This document shows, in pieces, positions 35,640 through 44,656 of a DNA stretch of 64,000 nt. Position 1 is the first letter of the stretch, and every line of letters begins with the position of its first letter. This DNA comes from Xylanibacter ruminicola. Its GTDB lineage: Bacteria > Bacteroidota > Bacteroidia > Bacteroidales > Bacteroidaceae. The stretch is taken from positions 80,894 through 144,893 of the forward strand of contig NZ_FNRF01000007.1 of assembly GCF_900107775.1 (NCBI RefSeq), written 5' to 3'. The position numbers were made by a program, and so were the translations under genes. The notes under the pieces were generated by a model. That model was not told the origin of the DNA and ran no database searches. It saw nothing but the letters and a program-made list of their open reading frames with translations.

Positions 35640-37100
35640 ATGAAACCGAACATTCTATATACTATCATAAAATCACTATCTGCAAAGCTCAGTTTGTGGG
35701 TGGTATTGTTCGTGTCAATATTGTTTGCCGCCACTTTCTCCTTGATGTTCTATTATGCCCGCCAGGCGGTTCTCGACGAATCGCTGGGTAAGGCCGAGGA
35801 TATACTTGATAAGTTTGAGATTTCGGTGGGGCAGAAGTTGCACGAGATTGAGGTCATAACCCGTCAGACCCATTGGTGGGTAGAGCAGAATCTGAACGAC
35901 ACACTCGAGATTGGGAAGTACACCCAGCAGATACTTGCCAACGAACCCACGATTATTGGCATTGCCACCGCCTTTGTGCCTGGCACCTATCCCGATCGTG
36001 GCGAAAAGGATTATATGATTTACTATCATCGCAAGAAAGGTAAGATAGTCAGAAGCGAGCAGTTTGCCCACGACTCGTATCTGCACCAGCAGTGGTACGA
36101 GGAGCCCATGACACGCGATAAGAATATGTGGACAGAACCTCGCGAGGATTACAGAACCGACGATGAGCCCATTATTACCTATGCCATGCCTGTACATAAG
36201 GATGGTAAGGTAGTTGGCGTGTATGGTGTTGATATCTCCATCTATTGGTTGACGAGAATCATTCACGAGCAGCGCCCGTTACCTAATGTAACTGGTTCGC
36301 TCATGACCCATTCGGGAGCTTTTGTCATCCATCCCGATACCTCGTTGTTGCGCCCACGCGCCATGTTTAAGCTGATGGAGATGTATCCTGAGGAGAAGTA
36401 TAGCTTAACAGCCTATAGGATGATGAACGGCCAGAGTGGTACCGAGCAGCTCAGCCTGAACGGTACGCCCCGTGTGTTAGCTTATAAGCCTTTCGAGAAA
36501 ACCCAATGGGAGATTACGGTGGCATGCCCCGAGGACGAGATTATGGGTAATTACAACACCATGATTCCACTGATGCTCGCAGTAGTGCTGCTGGCGCTGA
36601 TAGCTATCGTAGTGTTCTGCTCAGTGTTTATCCATCGCGAACTGCACCCGTTGCGCGCTCTCGAGAAGTCGGCCCGTTTGATTAAGAACGGTCATTACGA
36701 TGTGCCTATCAAGACCAGTAACCGCCAGGACGAGGTGGGTGTTCTGGCCAACAGTTTTATTACCATGCAACAATCCATCAGGCAGCACCTCGACGAGATC
36801 GACCACAAGAATCTGATGCTGGTTGAGCAGAACTGGCAGCTTACCGAGGCTCAGAAGCATAAGGCCGAGGCTGATAGGGTGAAGATGGCCTTCCTGCAGA
36901 ACATGACCGATCAGATGGACGAACCTGTTAATGAGATATCGCGACTGGTAACCGAGGTGCGCCAGCATCATCAGGAGATGACCCACGAGCAGATTGTAGA
37001 GCTGGCCAATCAGGTTGATGCCCACACGTTTACCGTCACTCAGTTGTTGGGTAAACTGCTCGAAGTAGCCACTAAAAAACAAGAGGAGGACGAGGCATGA
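35640..37100 (+). CDS. dCache sensor with HAMP and inactive kinase stub
   Basis: 486 residues. Membrane helix (about 18-38), extracytoplasmic PDC/dCache domain (about 45-300), second helix (about 305-330) and HAMP domain. The C-terminus has a dimerisation helix like HisKA (FLQNMTDQMDEPVNEISRLV, about 418-437), where the usual phospho-acceptor His is Asp. The protein then stops, with no ATPase domain. It is clearly paralogous to the next gene, whose matching site is FLQDITHQIRTPLN. A role as partner or regulator of that kinase is likely. The stop overlaps the next ATG. Confidence 0.8.
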   Translation: MKPNILYTIIKSLSAKLSLWVVLFVSILFAATFSLMFYYARQAVLDESLGKAEDILDKFEISVGQKLHEIEVITRQTHWWVEQNLNDTLEIGKYTQQILANEPTIIGIATAFVPGTYPDRGEKDYMIYYHRKKGKIVRSEQFAHDSYLHQQWYEEPMTRDKNMWTEPREDYRTDDEPIITYAMPVHKDGKVVGVYGVDISIYWLTRIIHEQRPLPNVTGSLMTHSGAFVIHPDTSLLRPRAMFKLMEMYPEEKYSLTAYRMMNGQSGTEQLSLNGTPRVLAYKPFEKTQWEITVACPEDEIMGNYNTMIPLMLAVVLLALIAIVVFCSVFIHRELHPLRALEKSARLIKNGHYDVPIKTSNRQDEVGVLANSFITMQQSIRQHLDEIDHKNLMLVEQNWQLTEAQKHKAEADRVKMAFLQNMTDQMDEPVNEISRLVTEVRQHHQEMTHEQIVELANQVDAHTFTVTQLLGKLLEVATKKQEEDEA

Positions 37101-39049
37101 GTATATTATTAAATCGCATCAAACGCAAGCTGTCGCTCAAACTCAGTTTGGGCATCCTCTTGTTCCTGGTAGTGGTGTTCACATTCTCTATCGGCACCCT
37201 GTTCCTCTATTCGCGCCAGCTTGTAAAGCAGCAGGCTATGGCGCGCGCCAACCTTGAGCTCGAGAACTGTACCGAGCGTGTAAACGAGCTGATGAACGAG
37301 GTGGAAGTGGCCACCCGTACTGCCGTATGGCATCTGGGCGACGACATACGTCCCGACTCGCTGCTGAATTACATCCGATTGGTAGTAGGGCAGAATCCTA
37401 ATTTCGATGGTTGTTCGGTGGCTATGGTGCCCGATTTCTTCCCCGATCGTGGCCGCTATTTCTCAGTTTATGCCTATAACCCGGAAAATGCCGATACGGT
37501 AGTGGCTAAGATCGAGAAGCCTTACGATTATTTCGACAAACCTTGGTATCGCACAGCCGCCACCTTAGGCAAACCCTGCTGGGTTGAGGCTTATGCCGAG
37601 GATTTGCAGGGCGTAGAGTCGACTGATTTCGACGATATGATTGTGTCGTACTGCGTGCCGATGTACGATCGCCACAAGCAACTGATGAGTGTCATCTCAA
37701 CCGACTTGGCCATCGACTGGCTGTCGGAGGTGATATCGTCGTATAAGCCGTATCCTAAATCGTATGTCATGTTGCTGGGTGCCAATGGCCAGTATGTTGT
37801 GCATCCCGATACCACGAAGCTTAAGAGTCGTACCATCTTCAACGATGCCGACCCCACCAAGCAGCAGGATCTGATTTCGCTTGGTCACCAGATGATAGCC
37901 GGTAAGAAGGGTATGCTGAATGTAAAGGTGAACGGCGAGCCTTGTGTGGTGCTTTATCAGTCGCTTACCAAAGCCCCATGGAGCATGGCGCTGATTTGTT
38001 ATGAGAGCGATATCTTTGTGAGCTACAACAAACTGCTCTACATTCTGATACCTGTGCTTACGTTTGGTTTGCTGCTCATTCTGGTATTCTGCCTCAATGT
38101 GGTGTCGATGATGGTGCAGCCGCTTAACGACCTGACCCGCCAGATCAGCTACATTACCGACGGCCACTTCCACGAGGCCATCAGCTTTAGTAGGCGTAAG
38201 GATGTGATAGGTCGCCTGCAGAATAATTTTGCTGAGATGCAACAGGCCCTGAGTAGTCATATCCTGAACCTGAAGCAAACCAACGTGGAGGCCGAGCGGA
38301 TGAACCAGGATTTGGCCGAGGCCAACGAACAGGCGCATAAGGCCGACGAGAAGAAGAACGAGTTCTTGCAGGATATAACCCACCAGATACGTACGCCGCT
38401 CAACATTATCAATGGCTTTACCCAGGTGCTGCGCGACGATTACGAGAGCATCCCTCAGGAGGAGCTCGGCAATATTACAGAAACTATGCAAACCAACGCC
38501 ATCCTCATCAGTCGTATGGTGGGTATGCTGATTGTAGCCTCGAATGCCGGTAAGGATGTAAAGGTGGATACCCATGAGCGTGTTTGTATTAAGGAGTTGA
38601 TTCAGCATGTGGCCGATATCTATGCCTCGCGCCCGCCACATACCATCGACCTTACTACCGATGTGCAGGTGGATGATAAGCGTACGGTTAAAACCAATCG
38701 CGACTATCTTACCAAGGCCTTGAACGAGTTGCTGTTTAACGCCAAGAAGTTTACTACCGAGGGCCATGTAAAGCTGTCGGTAAAGACCGATGGACTTAAG
38801 GTGATGTTCTTTGTCGAGGATACAGGTCCTGGTATTAGTGAGAGTGTTCGCAAGAATCTTTTCGATACGTTCGAGAAGGGTGATATCTTTAGCGAGGGCT
38901 TAGGCTTGGGCTTGCCAGTATGCCGCCAGTTGGTGCGCCTGATTGGAGGCGAGCTGAAGCTGGATGCCACCTATACCAACGGCTCACGATTTGTGATTGT
39001 GATACCCGACGAAGAGGCATGGGTTGACCTGCACGACGACTTACGTTAA
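37097..39049 (+). CDS. dCache-HAMP sensor histidine kinase
   Basis: 650 residues. Two membrane helices (about 17-38 and 325-345) flank a dCache sensor domain; HAMP follows. The HisKA H-box DITHQIRTPLN has His429. The HATPase shows N-box NELLFNAKKF, VEDTGPGIS and GLGLGLPVC. No response regulator is fused or adjacent; the phosphatase gene upstream is the nearest output candidate. ATG overlaps the stop of the previous gene by 4 bp, so the pair is coupled and probably forms heterodimers. Confidence 0.9.
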   Translation: MSILLNRIKRKLSLKLSLGILLFLVVVFTFSIGTLFLYSRQLVKQQAMARANLELENCTERVNELMNEVEVATRTAVWHLGDDIRPDSLLNYIRLVVGQNPNFDGCSVAMVPDFFPDRGRYFSVYAYNPENADTVVAKIEKPYDYFDKPWYRTAATLGKPCWVEAYAEDLQGVESTDFDDMIVSYCVPMYDRHKQLMSVISTDLAIDWLSEVISSYKPYPKSYVMLLGANGQYVVHPDTTKLKSRTIFNDADPTKQQDLISLGHQMIAGKKGMLNVKVNGEPCVVLYQSLTKAPWSMALICYESDIFVSYNKLLYILIPVLTFGLLLILVFCLNVVSMMVQPLNDLTRQISYITDGHFHEAISFSRRKDVIGRLQNNFAEMQQALSSHILNLKQTNVEAERMNQDLAEANEQAHKADEKKNEFLQDITHQIRTPLNIINGFTQVLRDDYESIPQEELGNITETMQTNAILISRMVGMLIVASNAGKDVKVDTHERVCIKELIQHVADIYASRPPHTIDLTTDVQVDDKRTVKTNRDYLTKALNELLFNAKKFTTEGHVKLSVKTDGLKVMFFVEDTGPGISESVRKNLFDTFEKGDIFSEGLGLGLPVCRQLVRLIGGELKLDATYTNGSRFVIVIPDEEAWVDLHDDLR

Positions 39050-39100
39050 CGTTTGAGTAAAAAAAACGTTCGCTTTCTCGTGTTGTTCGGCAAAAATGTG

Positions 39101-39108
39101 TATCTTTG
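39101..39108 (+). promoter_or_regulatory. -7 box of the uronate operon
   Basis: TATCTTTG, 22 bp before the ATG at 39131, which fixes the start. No confident -33 box. Confidence 0.65.
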
Positions 39109-39130
39109 CACCAAAAATCGACTAAAAACA

Positions 39131-40498
39131 ATGGAACAAGTATTCAGTTACATTATCAGTCTTGGTGCATCGGTCATGATGCCCATACTGTTTACTATTA
39201 TTGGACTTTGTATTGGATTAAAATTCGGAAAGTCCTTGAAGTCAGGACTTTACGTAGGTGTAGGATTTGTTGGTCTGGGCATTGTAACGGCCCTGCTAAC
39301 TAACAATTTTGGCGATCCGCTTTCTGAGATTTCGCGTTTGTACAACCTCCAGCTCGGCGTGTTCGATATGGGTTGGCCAGCAGCAGCTGCTGTGGCTTAC
39401 AACACGGCTGTAGGCGCACTCATTATCCCCATCTGTCTGGGTGTAAACTTCCTCATGCTCATCACCAAAACCACCCGCACCGTTAATATCGACCTGTGGA
39501 ACTACTGGCACTTCGCCTTTATTGGTGCCGTAGCCTATTTCGTGATGGGTCAGAGTCTGGCATGGGGCTATTTTGCCGCAATCGTATGCTACATCAACAC
39601 ACTGGTAATGGCCGACCTTACAGCGCCAAAGTTTCAGGGCTATTACGAGGGTATGGAGGGCATCTCTATCCCGCAGCCTTTTGTGCAGAGTTTCACTCCG
39701 TTTGCCATGCTCGTTAATAAGGGCTTGGATATGATTCCTGGTTTCTCAAAGCTGGATATCGATGCCGAGGGATTGAAAAAGAAGTTTGGTGTGCTGGGCG
39801 AGCCCCTGGTATTGGGTGTTATCGTAGGTGCGCTGATTGGTGCTTTGGCTCAGTTGGATATTAAGAAAATCCTGTTCCTGGGTGTTACCATGGGTGCTGT
39901 GATGGAGCTCATTCCACGTATCACCAAGCTGTTTATCGATGGCTTGATGCCTATCTCAGAGAAGACACAGGAGGTGGTTAAGAAGAGGTTTAATGGTAAG
40001 AAGGTGTATATCGGCATGTCGCCAGCATTGGTTATCGGTCATCCCACCACGCTGGTAGTATCGCTGCTGTTGATACCTGTAACCCTGGGCTTGGCTGTTA
40101 TCCTGCCAGGCAACCAGTTCCTGCCTCTGGCCTCGTTGGCTGGTATGTTCTATGTGTTTGTGATGGTGCTGCCTTACACCAAGGGTAACGTGGTTAAGAC
40201 GTTTATCGTAGGTTTGGTGGCGCTGGCCATCGGCCTGTGGTTTGTAACCGATATGGCGCCCGCCTTTACGCAGGCCGCTCATACCGTGTTTGAGCAGACA
40301 GGCGATAACGCCGCCAAGATTCCTGAGGGCTTCGAGGCTGGTGCGCTCGACTTTGCTTCGAGCCTGTTTGGCTGGACTATCTACAAGTGCGTTAACAACC
40401 TGCAGTGGGTAGGTCTGGGCGTGCTTACTGTCTTTACTGCCGCTATGATGTGGTTCAACCGCAAGCGAATTATCGCCGATGAGAAGAATAATCAATAA
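39131..40498 (+). CDS. PTS EIIC permease, galactitol family, without EIIA/EIIB
   Basis: 455 residues with about 10-11 membrane helices and the EIIC-GAT pattern (MPILFTIIGLCIGLKFGKSL near the start; FDMGWPAAAAVAY; IPICLGVNFLML). In classical PTS this protein imports a sugar while EIIB phosphorylates it. No EIIA, EIIB, HPr or EI gene lies nearby, and most Bacteroidetes lack a full PTS. It probably works as a facilitator or by another energy source. The kduI and MFS genes follow within 12 bp and 1 bp, so a uronate substrate is likely. Confidence 0.88.
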   Translation: MEQVFSYIISLGASVMMPILFTIIGLCIGLKFGKSLKSGLYVGVGFVGLGIVTALLTNNFGDPLSEISRLYNLQLGVFDMGWPAAAAVAYNTAVGALIIPICLGVNFLMLITKTTRTVNIDLWNYWHFAFIGAVAYFVMGQSLAWGYFAAIVCYINTLVMADLTAPKFQGYYEGMEGISIPQPFVQSFTPFAMLVNKGLDMIPGFSKLDIDAEGLKKKFGVLGEPLVLGVIVGALIGALAQLDIKKILFLGVTMGAVMELIPRITKLFIDGLMPISEKTQEVVKKRFNGKKVYIGMSPALVIGHPTTLVVSLLLIPVTLGLAVILPGNQFLPLASLAGMFYVFVMVLPYTKGNVVKTFIVGLVALAIGLWFVTDMAPAFTQAAHTVFEQTGDNAAKIPEGFEAGALDFASSLFGWTIYKCVNNLQWVGLGVLTVFTAAMMWFNRKRIIADEKNNQ

Positions 40499-40510
40499 TA
40501 ATTAATAACA

Positions 40511-41497
40511 ATGAAGAAATCAATTTTTACTTTGATGCTTATGGGAAATCTGATGATGGCTTTTGGCCAGCAGAACATGACGTTCCAGACGGCTTGTCAC
40601 CCTGCCGACGTGAAACATTACGACACGCAGACCCTGCGCGACCGTTTTGTGATGGAGAAGGTGATGGCGCCCAATGAGATTAACCTCACTTATTCGTACT
40701 ACGATCGTTTTATCTACGGAGGCGCTATGCCTGTTAACAAGGATCTGAAGCTGGAGACTCATCCCCAGCTGCGTGCCGATTATTTTATGCGCAACCGCGA
40801 GCTGGGTATCATCAATACTGGTGGTCCTGGCGTGGTTATCGTCGATGGTCAGGAGTATCCACTTGGCTATAGCGAGGCCCTTTACGTAGGTCGCGGCTGG
40901 CTGGGTAAGGATAAGAAGGGTAACGATATCGACTGCAACAAGGAGGTTATCTTCCGCTCGAAGGATGCCAAGAACCCAGCTAAGTTCTATCTTAACTCGG
41001 CTACAGCCCACAAGCACTATAAAACACAGTGGGTTACACTCGATGGTCGTAAGAACGGTAAGGTACAGAGCCTGAAGGCTGTGATTGTTGGTACCAAGGA
41101 GAAGCCTCTGGGTAGCAAGGCCGAGAGTAATCTGCGCACCATCAACCAGCTGATTGTAAATACCGCCCTTGAGGAAGGTCCCTGCCAGTTGCAGATGGGT
41201 TTGACCCAGTTGCAGGAGGGTAGCGTATGGAACACCATGCCACCTCACACCCATGGTCGCCGTATCGAGGCTTATTACTATTTCAATCTGCCCGAGGGTC
41301 ATCAGATCAGTCATGTGATGGGCGAGCCCCAGGAGACCCGTGTGGTATGGCTCAAGAACGAGCAGGCCATCATGAGTCCTGAGTGGAGCATTCATTGCGC
41401 TTCGGCCACCTATTACTATACCTTTATCTGGGGTATGGCTGGCGAGAACCTGAACTATAACGATAAAGATAATATCGACGTTAAAGACCTGAGATAA
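40511..41497 (+). CDS. kduI: 4-deoxy-L-threo-5-hexosulose-uronate ketol-isomerase with signal peptide
   Basis: 328 residues; the common cytoplasmic KduI has about 280. It isomerises DKI, formed from pectin-derived unsaturated uronates, to DKII. The cupin metal site is present: HTHGRRIE and a later His in WSIHCASATYYY. The extra N-terminus is a signal peptide, MKKSIFTLMLMGNLMMAFGQ, so the enzyme is probably periplasmic. That would place isomerisation before import by the neighbouring EIIC or MFS transporter. Confidence 0.9.
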   Translation: MKKSIFTLMLMGNLMMAFGQQNMTFQTACHPADVKHYDTQTLRDRFVMEKVMAPNEINLTYSYYDRFIYGGAMPVNKDLKLETHPQLRADYFMRNRELGIINTGGPGVVIVDGQEYPLGYSEALYVGRGWLGKDKKGNDIDCNKEVIFRSKDAKNPAKFYLNSATAHKHYKTQWVTLDGRKNGKVQSLKAVIVGTKEKPLGSKAESNLRTINQLIVNTALEEGPCQLQMGLTQLQEGSVWNTMPPHTHGRRIEAYYYFNLPEGHQISHVMGEPQETRVVWLKNEQAIMSPEWSIHCASATYYYTFIWGMAGENLNYNDKDNIDVKDLR

Positions 41498-41498
41498 T

Positions 41499-42953
41499 AT
41501 GACACCAGTACAGACTACAAAAATGTCCAACTTCCGTTGGGTTATCTGTGCGCTGCTGTTCCTGGCAACCACAGTAAACTATATGGACCGTCAGGTTCTC
41601 TCTTTAACTTGGAAGGATTTTATTGCCGTTGATTTCCATTGGACCGATGCCGACTATGGTAAGATTACGGGTTTGTTCTCGTTGTTCTATGCCATTGCCA
41701 ACCTGTTCTCAGGTAAGTTCATCGATTGGATGGGCACCAAGAAGGGTTATCTCATCGCCATCTTTGTATGGAGTACAGGTGCTGTGATGCACGCTGGTTG
41801 CGGATGGGTAGCCATGAATATCGAGGGCTACGACAGTATCGAGGCACTGCGTGCTGTTCAGGCTGGTAGCGATGCCGCTGTGGCCATTGCCACCATCTCA
41901 GTATGGTTGTTCCTCTCATGCCGTATGATTCTGGCTGTGGGCGAGGCTGGTAACTTCCCCGCTGCCATCAAGGCCACTGCCGAGTACTTCCCCAAGAAGG
42001 ACCGTGCTTTCTCAACCTCTATCTTTAATAGTGGTGCATCGGTAGGTGCGCTGGCTGCGCCTGCCACTATCCCCCTGTTGGCTCGTGCCTGGGGATGGGA
42101 GATGGCCTTTATCATCATTGGTGTGCTGGGTTATGTTTGGATGGGCTTGTGGATGTGGTTGTACGAGAAGCCACGTAGCAACAAGTTCGTGAATCAGGCC
42201 GAGCTGAACTACATTGAGCAGGACAACGACCTTGAAGAGGTGAAGGATCGCGGCGAGGTGAAGGAGGAGAAGGCTATCCCATTCCTCAAGTGCTTTACCT
42301 ATCGTCAGACTTGGGCTTTCCTCGTAGGTAAGCTCATGACCGATGGTGTGTGGTGGTTCTTCCTGTTCTGGGCGCCTGCTTACTTCAGCGACCAGTACGG
42401 CTATACCTCCGATTCGGCTATGGGTATTGCGCTCATCTTTACGCTCTACCTTATTGTAACCGTTCTCAGTATCGGTGGTGGTTATCTGCCTACCTATTTT
42501 GTTGATAAGAAGGGCATGAACCCCTATCTGGGTCGTATGCGTGCCATGCTGATATTTGCATGTTTCCCAGTATTAGGCCTGCTGGCTCAGCCTCTTGGTG
42601 CTTATAGCGCTTGGTGGCCAGCCATCCTGATTGGCTTGCTGGGTGCAGGTCATCAGGCATGGAGTGCCAACCTGTTCTCAACCATTGGCGACATGTTCCC
42701 CAAGAGCACCATCGGCACCATCGTTGGTCTGGGTACTATGACGGGTGGTTTCGGCTCGATGGCCATCAACATGGGTTCGGGTGAGTTCTTTACCTGGGCA
42801 GCCAATCAGGGTGCCGCCTTCCAGTTCTTCGGCTTCGAAGGCAAGCCTGCTGCCTACATGGTAGTGTTCTGTATCTGTGCAGTGGCCTACCTGATAGGTT
42901 GGTGCATCATGAAGGCACTCGTACCAAAGTACAAACCTATCACACTCGAGTAG
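41499..42953 (+). CDS. MFS transporter, hexuronate (ExuT) type
   Basis: 484 residues with about 12 membrane helices. FLATTVNYMDRQVLS (TM1), the SGKFIDWMGTKKGYL loop motif, and AVGEAGNFPAAIKATAEYFP (about 138-160) are typical of the ACS/hexuronate family of anion:H+ symporters. The start is 1 bp after kduI. Together with EIIC this gives two importers in one operon. The operon ends at the hairpin 42980-43030. Confidence 0.88.
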   Translation: MTPVQTTKMSNFRWVICALLFLATTVNYMDRQVLSLTWKDFIAVDFHWTDADYGKITGLFSLFYAIANLFSGKFIDWMGTKKGYLIAIFVWSTGAVMHAGCGWVAMNIEGYDSIEALRAVQAGSDAAVAIATISVWLFLSCRMILAVGEAGNFPAAIKATAEYFPKKDRAFSTSIFNSGASVGALAAPATIPLLARAWGWEMAFIIIGVLGYVWMGLWMWLYEKPRSNKFVNQAELNYIEQDNDLEEVKDRGEVKEEKAIPFLKCFTYRQTWAFLVGKLMTDGVWWFFLFWAPAYFSDQYGYTSDSAMGIALIFTLYLIVTVLSIGGGYLPTYFVDKKGMNPYLGRMRAMLIFACFPVLGLLAQPLGAYSAWWPAILIGLLGAGHQAWSANLFSTIGDMFPKSTIGTIVGLGTMTGGFGSMAINMGSGEFFTWAANQGAAFQFFGFEGKPAAYMVVFCICAVAYLIGWCIMKALVPKYKPITLE

Positions 42954-42979
42954 TTTTTTAGGCACGGATTACGCGGATT

Positions 42980-43030
42980 ACACGGATTAAGTCCTCGCGC
43001 TATATATTTAGGCACGGACTTAATCCGTGT
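42980..43030. terminator. 15-bp inverted repeat between convergent genes
   Basis: ACACGGATTAAGTCC (42980-42994) and its complement (43016-43030) enclose 21 bp. GGCACGGA is repeated at 42961 and 43011. It may end both the uronate operon and the nitroreductase gene, or be a copy of a dispersed repeat. No clear T-run, so terminator function is inferred. Confidence 0.6.
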
Positions 43031-43795
43031 CTAAATTTTCTGCAGCAGGATGTTGTGGGGGAGGAAACCTTGGCGTACTAAGGTTTGGAGGAGTGTGGTC
43101 GACATCGCTTCGTTGTCCTTGCGCGTGTAGCGGATATCCGTAAATATCTGGGCCAGGGTTTCTTTGTTGTTGATCTTCACAAAGTTCTTATTCTCCTCCA
43201 GGTTCTCCTTATAATTATAATAGGTATCGATATCAGCACCCAGATAGTCCTGATAGGTCTCCTGATGTACAAAGCTCTCCAGCGGCAGACGATCGCTCAG
43301 GGCGGGCTCCTCGTCGGGCCAACCCACAGTAAGCGTGGCCACAGGCATCACCAGCTTTGGCAACTGCAGCACGTCGATAATCTGCTGGGGCTGATACACG
43401 GTGGTACCCAGGTAGCAGTAGCCCAAGCCTTCCTCGTCCATCAGGTTGCACAGCGTCTGGGTGTAGAGTAGGGCATCGGTAGCCGCGTTGATAAACGACA
43501 GGAAGTTGTCGTAACCCGGCTCGGCCTTGCGGCACTTGGCCCATGTGCTGGTGCGGTTAAAATCGGCACAGATGGTAAGCACCACAGGCGCCTGTTTCAC
43601 CATGGGCTGGTTGAAATGGGCTGGTGCCAGCTTGGCTTTCATCTCGTCGCTTCGGGTCACCACCACGCTGTAAAGCTGCAGGTTTCCCATGGTCTGGGTT
43701 CGTGCGGCCTCGTTCATCAGGCGGTTCAGCAACTCGTCGCTCACTGGCTCCTGGGTGTATTTTCTGATGGTTCGTCGTGTCAATAAATGTTTCAT
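43031..43795 (-). CDS. nitroreductase family protein (NfsA-like)
   Basis: 254 residues. FMN-dependent oxidoreductase with RRTIRKYTQEPVSDELLNRL at residues 7-26, MNEAARTQTMGNLQLYS (FMN contacts) and DALLYTQTLCNLMDEEGLGYC (about 107-127). NfsA-type proteins reduce quinones or nitro compounds using NADPH. The C-terminal extension of about 70 residues agrees with the NfsA/FRP group. It is cytoplasmic and monocistronic. Confidence 0.88.
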   Translation of the reverse strand: MKHLLTRRTIRKYTQEPVSDELLNRLMNEAARTQTMGNLQLYSVVVTRSDEMKAKLAPAHFNQPMVKQAPVVLTICADFNRTSTWAKCRKAEPGYDNFLSFINAATDALLYTQTLCNLMDEEGLGYCYLGTTVYQPQQIIDVLQLPKLVMPVATLTVGWPDEEPALSDRLPLESFVHQETYQDYLGADIDTYYNYKENLEENKNFVKINNKETLAQIFTDIRYTRKDNEAMSTTLLQTLVRQGFLPHNILLQKI

Positions 43796-43874
43796 ATCTC
43801 TTAATTTTGCTTATAAAAATCTGCTTTTTTGTATTATTTGGTTGCAAAAATACAAATAATTCGGCAAATTTATC

Positions 43875-43882
43875 TAACTTTG
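43875..43882 (+). promoter_or_regulatory. -7 box of the RNR-tail gene
   Basis: TAACTTTG, 19 bp before the ATG at 43902. Confidence 0.6.
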
Positions 43883-43901
43883 CACGCAAAAATAGTTTGA
43901 T

Positions 43902-44588
43902 ATGGAAGAAAACTTGCGTAGTGAACTCGTTGAGCGTATTGCTCACGAACTCACAGCCATAGGTCAGCACAGCGATGCTACTCTGTCCGAGGAGCGTGTG
44001 GCCAGCATCCTTAACCAGTGCCTCAAATCGGTTAAGGCCGATGATGCCGAATTGCTGCTCACGTTGGCCAATCAGGCATTCGATATCTTCTTGTTGGGCA
44101 CCCGCCCCGAGGTAACCGAGGTGCGCCCCGAGGTGTTGGAGTGCGACGTAGTACGTTTCCAGAACAACCGCGAGAAATGGGTGGCATTGGTAGGCTTGCT
44201 GAATGGCTACCCTTACGAGATATTTACTGGCTTGGCCGACGACGAGGATGGCATTGTGCTGCCCAAGACCGTTACCACGGGTAAGATTATTAAGCAGGTT
44301 AACCCCGATGGCACCAAGCGTTACGATTTCCAGTTCGAGAACCGTCGTGGCTACAAGACCACTGTCGAGGGCCTCTCGGAGAAGTTCAACCCCGAGTACT
44401 GGAACTATGCCAAACTGATATCGGGTGTGCTGCGCTATCGCATGCCTATCGAGCATGTTATCAAGCTGGTAGCTTCGCTCTCGCTCAAGGATGAGAGCAT
44501 CAACACTTGGAAGACAGGTGTTGAGCGCGCGCTGAAGAAGTACGCTCCTGGCTGCCACGATGAGGAGGAACTCCAGATGGAGGATTAA
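43902..44588 (+). CDS. stand-alone C-terminal domain of class II ribonucleotide reductase
   Basis: 228 residues. RPEVLECDVVRFQNNREKW, YEIFTGLADDEDGI, KTVEGLSEKFNPEYWNY-like (here TTVEGLSEKFNPEYWNYAK) and INTWKTGVERALKKY match, from memory, the last 200 or so residues of B12-dependent NrdJ in Bacteroidetes. Here it is a separate protein with its own promoter and lacks the terminal zinc-finger cysteines. No catalytic subunit is adjacent. It may bind a reductase expressed elsewhere, or be an independent nucleotide-sensing protein. Confidence 0.7.
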   Translation: MEENLRSELVERIAHELTAIGQHSDATLSEERVASILNQCLKSVKADDAELLLTLANQAFDIFLLGTRPEVTEVRPEVLECDVVRFQNNREKWVALVGLLNGYPYEIFTGLADDEDGIVLPKTVTTGKIIKQVNPDGTKRYDFQFENRRGYKTTVEGLSEKFNPEYWNYAKLISGVLRYRMPIEHVIKLVASLSLKDESINTWKTGVERALKKYAPGCHDEEELQMED

Positions 44589-44656
44589 ACATTCTTGGCG
44601 GAGCCAAGCGGCAAAGCCGAGCGAAAGATTAAACATTAAAGATTAAACATTAAAGA
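44586..44656. repeat. short dispersed repeats before folB
   Basis: CTTGGC..GCCAAG and CGGC..GCCG hairpin-like segments (about 44595-44620), then repeated ATTAAACATTAAAG units up to the folB start. The same kind of 7-mer repeats occurs at 57779-57808 and in rsmF. Confidence 0.6.

Noticed and set aside
37697..38767. A 356-codon antisense frame in the histidine kinase gene
   Set aside because: The sense strand encodes clear dCache and kinase domains; the antisense product resembles nothing.
40520..41572. A 350-codon antisense frame over kduI
   Set aside because: Shadow of a well-recognised gene; no start signals.
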